Made by a program: the position numbers and the translations under genes | Shown here: positions 7,524 to 11,091 of the stretch, piece after piece | Layout of the letters: every line of letters begins with the position of its first letter | Position numbering within the stretch: the first letter of the stretch is position 1 | DNA from: Gammaproteobacteria bacterium | Lineage (GTDB): Bacteria > Pseudomonadota > Gammaproteobacteria > Pseudomonadales > Azotimanducaceae | Assembly: GCA_002690405.1 (NCBI GenBank) | Contig: NZEI01000033.1 | Span: forward strand, 5,048-16,138 | DNA: 11,091 bases | Direction: 5' to 3' | The notes under the pieces: model-generated | Database searches by the model: none | Seen by the model: the letters and a program-made list of their open reading frames with translations, nothing else | Told to the model about the DNA's origin: nothing

Positions 7524-8708
7524 ATGGCAACAGCGCTGTTCTACCAACCCCAGTGCGGTATCGCTGGGGATATGCATTTGGCTGCGCTGATTGATTTAGG
7601 CGTCCCTCTCGATTACGTGGAAACAGAACTGGCCCGACTTGGTCTTGGCAGCGCATTTTCGCTACGGCTCAGTAATGAGCAAAAAATGGGCATCAGCGGC
7701 GTAAACATCCGGGTCATCGCCGAAGATCAGCACGATCATCGGCACCATTCGACTATTCAGCGCATGATTCGTGACGCTGGCTTTAGTCCGAGTATCGAGC
7801 GGCGCGCTCTGGACATTTTCCAACTCATCGCGAATGCGGAGGGCAAAATCCATGGTATCGCACCCGACGATGTGCATTTCCATGAAGTTGGCGCGATCGA
7901 CTCCATCGTTGACATCGTCGCCGCGGCTATATGCATCGACTATCTGCAGCCCCAGGTCATCTTATGTAATCCTGTGGAAGTGGGCAGCGGCTTCGTTGAC
8001 TGTGCCCACGGCCGCTTTCCTGTACCCGCTCCCGCTACTCAAGAATTACTGGTAAGTGCACCCTGCACCTATGGCGGTGTAAAGGGCGAATGTACCACTC
8101 CTACCGGCGCGGCAATTCTGGCAGCCAGCGTTGACGAATACGTGCCACGGAGCGCCTTTAAGCCGAGCAAAATCGGCTATGGCATCGGCGTCAAAGATTT
8201 TGAGATACCCAATGTGCTGCGCGTCGCTCTGGGTGATTACCATGCTGAAGACGAACTGTCCCAGCACGTAAAATTGGAAGCCAACATTGACGATATGAGC
8301 CCTGAGGCATTTGAGCCACTTATGAACGCCCTATTTGATGCTGGCGCCGCCGACGTCTATTTAACCCCAATCGTGATGAAGAAAAGCCGCTCAGCCCAGT
8401 GCCTGTGCGTATTGTCCGAGAGCGACAAAGCCGAGGCTCTATCCGATCTTATACTCAATCAATCCACGACCATTGGTCTGCGCCAGTTGCCCTTCAGCAA
8501 ACGCGTATTACCACGACATATGCGCAGTATCGAAACTCAATTCGGCGCCGTCAGAGTCAAAGAGGTTACCCAACCCAACGGTCGACTGCGATGGAAACTC
8601 GAACACCAAGATGTATTGGACATCGCTGCCCGTAGAACTGACAGCGACTACCAAGAATTACGAAGAATTATAAATAAAGAGGTTGAGGATTATTACTCAA
8701 ACTCCTGA
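7524..8708 (+). CDS. larC: LarC, nickel-insertion protein for nickel-pincer nucleotide cofactor
   Basis: LarC (DUF111 family) inserts nickel into the pyridinium dithiocarboxylate mononucleotide made by LarB and LarE, giving the cofactor of lactate racemase LarA and related racemases and epimerases; the insertion uses CTP. The 394 residues are full length. Visible hallmarks: N-terminal QCGIAGDMHLAALIDLG (10-26), a His-rich patch DQHDHRHH (68-75), the signature HFHEVGAIDSIVDIV (118-132), FPVPAPAT (165-172), ECTTPTGAAIL (189-199) and LEANIDDMSPE (251-261). It is a single continuous frame, unlike Lactobacillus plantarum where larC is read through a programmed frameshift. There is no gap from the upstream reductase (TAG-ATG) and no clear ribosome binding site, implying translational coupling. 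larA, larB and larE are not in the window. The gene converges on the racemase gene 19 bp away. Confidence 0.94.
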   Translation: MATALFYQPQCGIAGDMHLAALIDLGVPLDYVETELARLGLGSAFSLRLSNEQKMGISGVNIRVIAEDQHDHRHHSTIQRMIRDAGFSPSIERRALDIFQLIANAEGKIHGIAPDDVHFHEVGAIDSIVDIVAAAICIDYLQPQVILCNPVEVGSGFVDCAHGRFPVPAPATQELLVSAPCTYGGVKGECTTPTGAAILAASVDEYVPRSAFKPSKIGYGIGVKDFEIPNVLRVALGDYHAEDELSQHVKLEANIDDMSPEAFEPLMNALFDAGAADVYLTPIVMKKSRSAQCLCVLSESDKAEALSDLILNQSTTIGLRQLPFSKRVLPRHMRSIETQFGAVRVKEVTQPNGRLRWKLEHQDVLDIAARRTDSDYQELRRIINKEVEDYYSNS

Positions 8709-8727
8709 TTTTCATACCAATTGCTAT

Positions 8728-9864
8728 CTAAACTACCGCCCCGCTGGATTTCAATTCCGCGATTGCCGCCGCATCTAGACCAATACTTGCTAACACTTCT
8801 TCAGAATGCTCGCCGGGTGCAACAGGCGGCTCCGGTAGCTCGGGTTCTGTTCGTGAAAAGCGCGGCGCTGGTGCGGCCTGCACAATATCTGCCGACGCGA
8901 CAAAGGTATTCCGCGCCTGGTTATGGGGATGCGCTACTGCCTCGTCAAAATTCAGAATTGGCGCATAGCAGATGTCCGTACCTAACATGATTTCATCCCA
9001 TTCATCTCGGGTCTTGGTCGCGAGGACTGCGGCTAGTTTTTCACGCAACTTCGGCCAATCGTCGCGACTCATCTGTTTTGCAAGGTCCGGGTCCTGATCG
9101 AGGCCAGTTTTTTCCAGCAACAATGCATAAAACTGTGGCTCGATAGAGCCAATAGAAACAAAGCGCCCATCCTTGGTTTCATAAGTGCCATAAAAATGTG
9201 CTCCACCGTCCAGTAGGTTACTGCCCCTATTCTGGTTCCACACACCCTGCCCCATCAGACCGAAGATTGAGTTCATAAGCAGAGCCGATCCATCGGTCAT
9301 TGCTGCATCGATCACCTGACCCTTGCCTGAGACACCGCGCTCATACAAAGCGGCGACAATGCCGAAGGCGAGTAGCATGCCACCACCACCAAAATCACCC
9401 ACCAGATTAAGCGGCGGGGTTGGACGAGATCCCGGCTCCCCAATGGCATGCAGCACACCAGATAAAGAGATGTAGTTGATGTCGTGGCCCGCAGCATGGG
9501 CCATGGTGCCCGTCTGCCCCCAGCCGGTCATTCGCCCGTATACGAGCTTGGGATTACGTTCTAAGCATACATCGGGGCCAAGACCCAGACGCTCGGTTAC
9601 ACCGGGGCGAAAGCCCTCCAGCAACACATCAGCAGTCTCAACGAGCTTTAATACCGTTTCTACGCCTTGAGGATTCTTCAGATCCACAGCGATACTTTTG
9701 CGCCCTCGAGCCAATACATCAGCGCTACGCGCTCCACTACCTACCGCGGCAGATCGGTCAACACGAATAATTTCAGCGCCCATGTCCGCCAACATCATGC
9801 CGCAGAATGGCCCCGGGCCAATGCCCTGGAGTTCAACAACTCTTAATCCTGTTAATGGTCCCAT
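8728..9864 (-). CDS. Alpha-methylacyl-CoA racemase, family III CoA-transferase (CaiB/BaiF) fold
   Basis: A 378-residue cytoplasmic protein of the CaiB/BaiF family. It matches the alpha-methylacyl-CoA racemase branch, which interconverts 2R and 2S methyl-branched acyl-CoAs so that they can enter beta-oxidation (sterol side chains, bile acids, pristanate-like acids). The residues that act in the mycobacterial racemase are present at nearly the same positions: His127 in AAGHDINYISLSG, Asp157 in LVGDFGGGG, and Glu242 in GSIEPQFY. The N-terminal LRVVELQGIGPGPFCGMMLADMGAEII and RMTGWGQTG are also typical. A GAGGGG site at 9871-9876 lies six bases before the ATG. It is divergent from a hydratase pair, consistent with a shared branched-chain acyl-CoA pathway. 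A CoA-transferase role is the alternative, but the His/Asp/Glu set favours racemase. Confidence 0.88.
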   Translation of the reverse strand: MGPLTGLRVVELQGIGPGPFCGMMLADMGAEIIRVDRSAAVGSGARSADVLARGRKSIAVDLKNPQGVETVLKLVETADVLLEGFRPGVTERLGLGPDVCLERNPKLVYGRMTGWGQTGTMAHAAGHDINYISLSGVLHAIGEPGSRPTPPLNLVGDFGGGGMLLAFGIVAALYERGVSGKGQVIDAAMTDGSALLMNSIFGLMGQGVWNQNRGSNLLDGGAHFYGTYETKDGRFVSIGSIEPQFYALLLEKTGLDQDPDLAKQMSRDDWPKLREKLAAVLATKTRDEWDEIMLGTDICYAPILNFDEAVAHPHNQARNTFVASADIVQAAPAPRFSRTEPELPEPPVAPGEHSEEVLASIGLDAAAIAELKSSGAVV

Positions 9865-9870
9865 CTATTT

Positions 9871-9876
9871 CCCCTC
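9871..9876 (-). promoter_or_regulatory. Ribosome binding site of the racemase
   Basis: GAGGGG on the minus strand, six bases upstream of the ATG at 9864, supports this start. Confidence 0.65.
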
Positions 9877-9919
9877 GTCGTGTTTGCTAGACCCGTGTCT
9901 ATGCGTAAATTACTCACCC

Positions 9920-9948
9920 ATTGTAAGGAGCATTTCTCTGGCAATAAA
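9920..9948 (-). promoter_or_regulatory. Possible promoter for the racemase gene
   Basis: Read on the minus strand, TTTATT (9943-9948) and TACAAT (9920-9925) are 17 bp apart. The -10 is one base from consensus and the -35 is weak. The remaining part of the 160-bp divergent gap (9865-10024) shows no confident promoter for the rightward hydratase genes and no small gene I could support. Confidence 0.35.
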
Positions 9949-10024
9949 GACACTACGCTAGAGTGCTTTGCATTCAGCCGAGGCCACCTTAGACTGGGCG
10001 CTGGGATACTGGGAGCACAACTAC

Positions 10025-10459
10025 ATGGTCGATATCGACGACTTAAAAACGCAATATCTAAACAATGAATTCGATCGCAAAGACTTTATTCTAAGTTCCG
10101 ACCGATTGGTCATAGCCGCCACAACATCAGGCGAGAAACGTCCTCAGTACGTTGATCCGGATCATCCTGACTTTCAGGCGACACCGGCATTTTTATGCAG
10201 CCTAGCCTCCGGCCGGCATCTACCCATCGATTTTCCCGCTCTTGGCGGCGTGCCTATGGACGGCGGCAAGGCGGTAGAGTGCTTCGCACCGGTGCGTCCG
10301 GACATCAAACTTACGGGCAAGACTCATCTACATGACATCTATGACAAAAAAGGTCGTTCCGGGCGCATGATTTTTATCGTCGTGCGCTTGGAATTATTCG
10401 ATGAGAGCGGCGAGCATCTCGCAACAACAGATTCACGTTTAGTCATTCGGGAGAAGTAG
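10025..10459 (+). CDS. MaoC-like / FAS1-like dehydratase domain protein, hydratase subunit A
   Basis: A 144-residue single-hotdog protein like the N-terminal half (FAS1-like dehydratase domain) of MaoC-type enoyl-CoA hydratases. The C-terminal half carries the family pattern MDGGKAVECFAPVRPDI (78-94), LTGKTHLHDIYDKKGRSG (97-113) and RLELFDESGEHLATT (121-135). In the place of the active-site D-x-N-P-x-H it reads EKRPQY (37-42), as expected for a non-catalytic half. I chose the ATG at 10025 because GGGAG at 10011-10015 precedes it by nine bases and the length fits the domain. A TTG at 9968 would add 19 residues without support. It is followed two bases later by a second hotdog gene, an arrangement like the ChsH2/ChsH1 type of two-subunit hydratase used on bulky acyl-CoAs, so a heteromer is likely. 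The substrate is unknown. Confidence 0.8.
   Translation: MVDIDDLKTQYLNNEFDRKDFILSSDRLVIAATTSGEKRPQYVDPDHPDFQATPAFLCSLASGRHLPIDFPALGGVPMDGGKAVECFAPVRPDIKLTGKTHLHDIYDKKGRSGRMIFIVVRLELFDESGEHLATTDSRLVIREK
10449..10453 (+). promoter_or_regulatory. Ribosome binding site of hydratase subunit B
   Basis: GGGAG inside the last codons of subunit A, eight bases before the ATG at 10462. Its location ties translation of the two hydratase genes together. Confidence 0.6.
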
Positions 10460-10461
10460 CG

Positions 10462-10878
10462 ATGAGCGTTAACACAATTCACGATGTGGAATTTGGTGCC
10501 GAACTACCCGTATTTGAACCGGATACTCGCATTGAAAACACTATGGCTTTCGCCAAATCCGTGGGCTGGGGCGGACCGCGCTTTGAAGATCATGAGGGTG
10601 CGCGCAAGGAGGGATTTCCAGGTGCACTGGTACCAGGAATTATGGGCATGGGATTTTTGACCAGCGCAATTCACAGCTGGGCTCCAAATGGCAATGTTGA
10701 GCACATCGACACGGTATTCCGTGCCCCCATGCTCGCAGACACTCCGGCCATTATCAGCGCCGTAGTTACCGACATTGACGAAGAAGAGGGATTGGTCGAA
10801 TTAGACATGACCGTGAAGAATACCAAGGACGAAACCCGGGTATTCGGCACCGCCAAGGTGCGCTTGCCTATCGAATAA
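10462..10878 (+). CDS. MaoC-like hotdog dehydratase, hydratase subunit B
   Basis: A 138-residue single-hotdog protein resembling MaoC-family (R)-specific enoyl-CoA hydratases. Visible stretches are FAKSVGWGGPRFEDHEGARKE (30-50), GFPGALVPGIMGMGFL (51-66), where standard enzymes read fpgpivHGm, and VFRAPMLADTPAIISAVV (85-102), the usual strand pair after the central helix. Aligned by the conserved Pro39, the catalytic Asp and His of D-x-N-P-x-H fall on Trp36 and Phe41, and the His of VHG is Pro58. This half therefore also lacks the standard dyad. It begins two bases after subunit A ends and probably forms a complex with it. It may be a variant hydratase using other residues, or a binding subunit. 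Fold assignment is good; activity is doubtful. Confidence 0.78.
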   Translation: MSVNTIHDVEFGAELPVFEPDTRIENTMAFAKSVGWGGPRFEDHEGARKEGFPGALVPGIMGMGFLTSAIHSWAPNGNVEHIDTVFRAPMLADTPAIISAVVTDIDEEEGLVELDMTVKNTKDETRVFGTAKVRLPIE

Positions 10879-10881
10879 GTT

Positions 10882-11091
10882 TTAGCCTGGGAGCAAATCG
10901 CGCAACGCGACCTCAGTACCGACTTTAACTGCCTGACCTTGCTTAAGGACCGCCATGGCGGTCCAGTGGCTTTCGCTACCCTTGGGCACCCCGACTGCAA
11001 CTGATTCGTCCCAGAATATCGGGCGTCTGAAGTAGATGTCAGCACTGAAAGCCCGGGGCTGATAACGACGCCACATTTCTGCGGTTAAATA
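10882..11091 (-). CDS. C-terminal fragment of a hotdog/acyl dehydratase-like protein, cut by window edge
   Basis: The frame is open to the last base of the window and ends with TAA at 10882-10884, so only the last 69 residues are seen. The pattern SADIYFRRPIFWDESVAVGV, followed by alternating strands SHWTAMAVLKQGQAVKVGTEVAL, resembles the final strands of MaoC-like hotdog proteins (Fx(R)P-x-(F/Y)-x-D/E-x-V). It converges with subunit B, with only three bases between the stop codons. The ATG at 11074-11076 is probably internal. The call rests on short similarity and could change once the N-terminus is seen. Confidence 0.5.
   Translation of the reverse strand, partial: YLTAEMWRRYQPRAFSADIYFRRPIFWDESVAVGVPKGSESHWTAMAVLKQGQAVKVGTEVALRDLLPG

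Noticed and set aside
9968..10024. TTG start at 9968 for hydratase subunit A.
   Set aside because: It has no ribosome site and adds residues beyond the normal domain start; the ATG at 10025 has GGGAG upstream.
9880..10068. Small open frame of 62 codons in the racemase-hydratase gap.
   Set aside because: There is no ribosome site or known motif, and it overlaps the better supported start of subunit A in another frame.

Overview
The window looks like a chromosomal catabolic region of a Gram-negative proteobacterium, most likely a marine or soil gammaproteobacterium. The best taxonomic marker is rdgC, a gene family of beta- and gammaproteobacteria. Base composition is balanced, Shine-Dalgarno sites are purine-rich, and genes are packed tightly on both strands. 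I see no insertion sequence, integrase, tRNA, rRNA, CRISPR array or obvious transfer boundary. Nothing in the sequence fixes genus or species.

Layout from left to right. (1) Positions 1-2757, plus strand: the 3' part of a class III (zinc, metallo-beta-lactamase fold) alkyl sulfatase, then a cytoplasmic type B carboxylesterase. (2) Positions 2758-6303, minus strand, read right to left: rdgC, an exported formylglycine-type sulfatase, and an APH/ecdysteroid-kinase-like phosphotransferase. The kinase and the carboxylesterase converge with no base between their stop codons. (3) Positions 6304-6452: a divergent intergenic region with a good sigma70-type promoter facing right. (4) Positions 6453-8708, plus strand: a Tat-signal-bearing aldo/keto reductase whose usual catalytic His is Met, followed with zero spacing (TAG-ATG) by larC, the nickel-insertion protein of nickel-pincer cofactor synthesis. 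(5) Positions 8728-9864, minus strand: a family III CoA-transferase fold protein with the residues of alpha-methylacyl-CoA racemase. (6) Positions 10025-10878, plus strand: two single-hotdog acyl dehydratase-like subunits, with another partial hotdog-like gene entering from the right edge on the minus strand.

Taken together, the genes suggest breakdown of sulfated, esterified and branched lipophilic molecules such as alkyl sulfates, sterol-like or isoprenoid compounds. Two unrelated sulfatases and an esterase would release alcohols or acids. A racemase and a split enoyl-CoA hydratase would serve beta-oxidation of alpha-methyl-branched acyl-CoAs. This pathway reading is inference; the individual family calls are much firmer.

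The least ordinary features are the translationally coupled aldo/keto reductase-larC pair with no other lar gene in view, the loss of the canonical active-site residue in that reductase, and a hydratase pair in which neither half shows the standard D-x-N-P-x-H motif. I did not find a clearly new multi-gene system; the reductase-larC pair is the best candidate.
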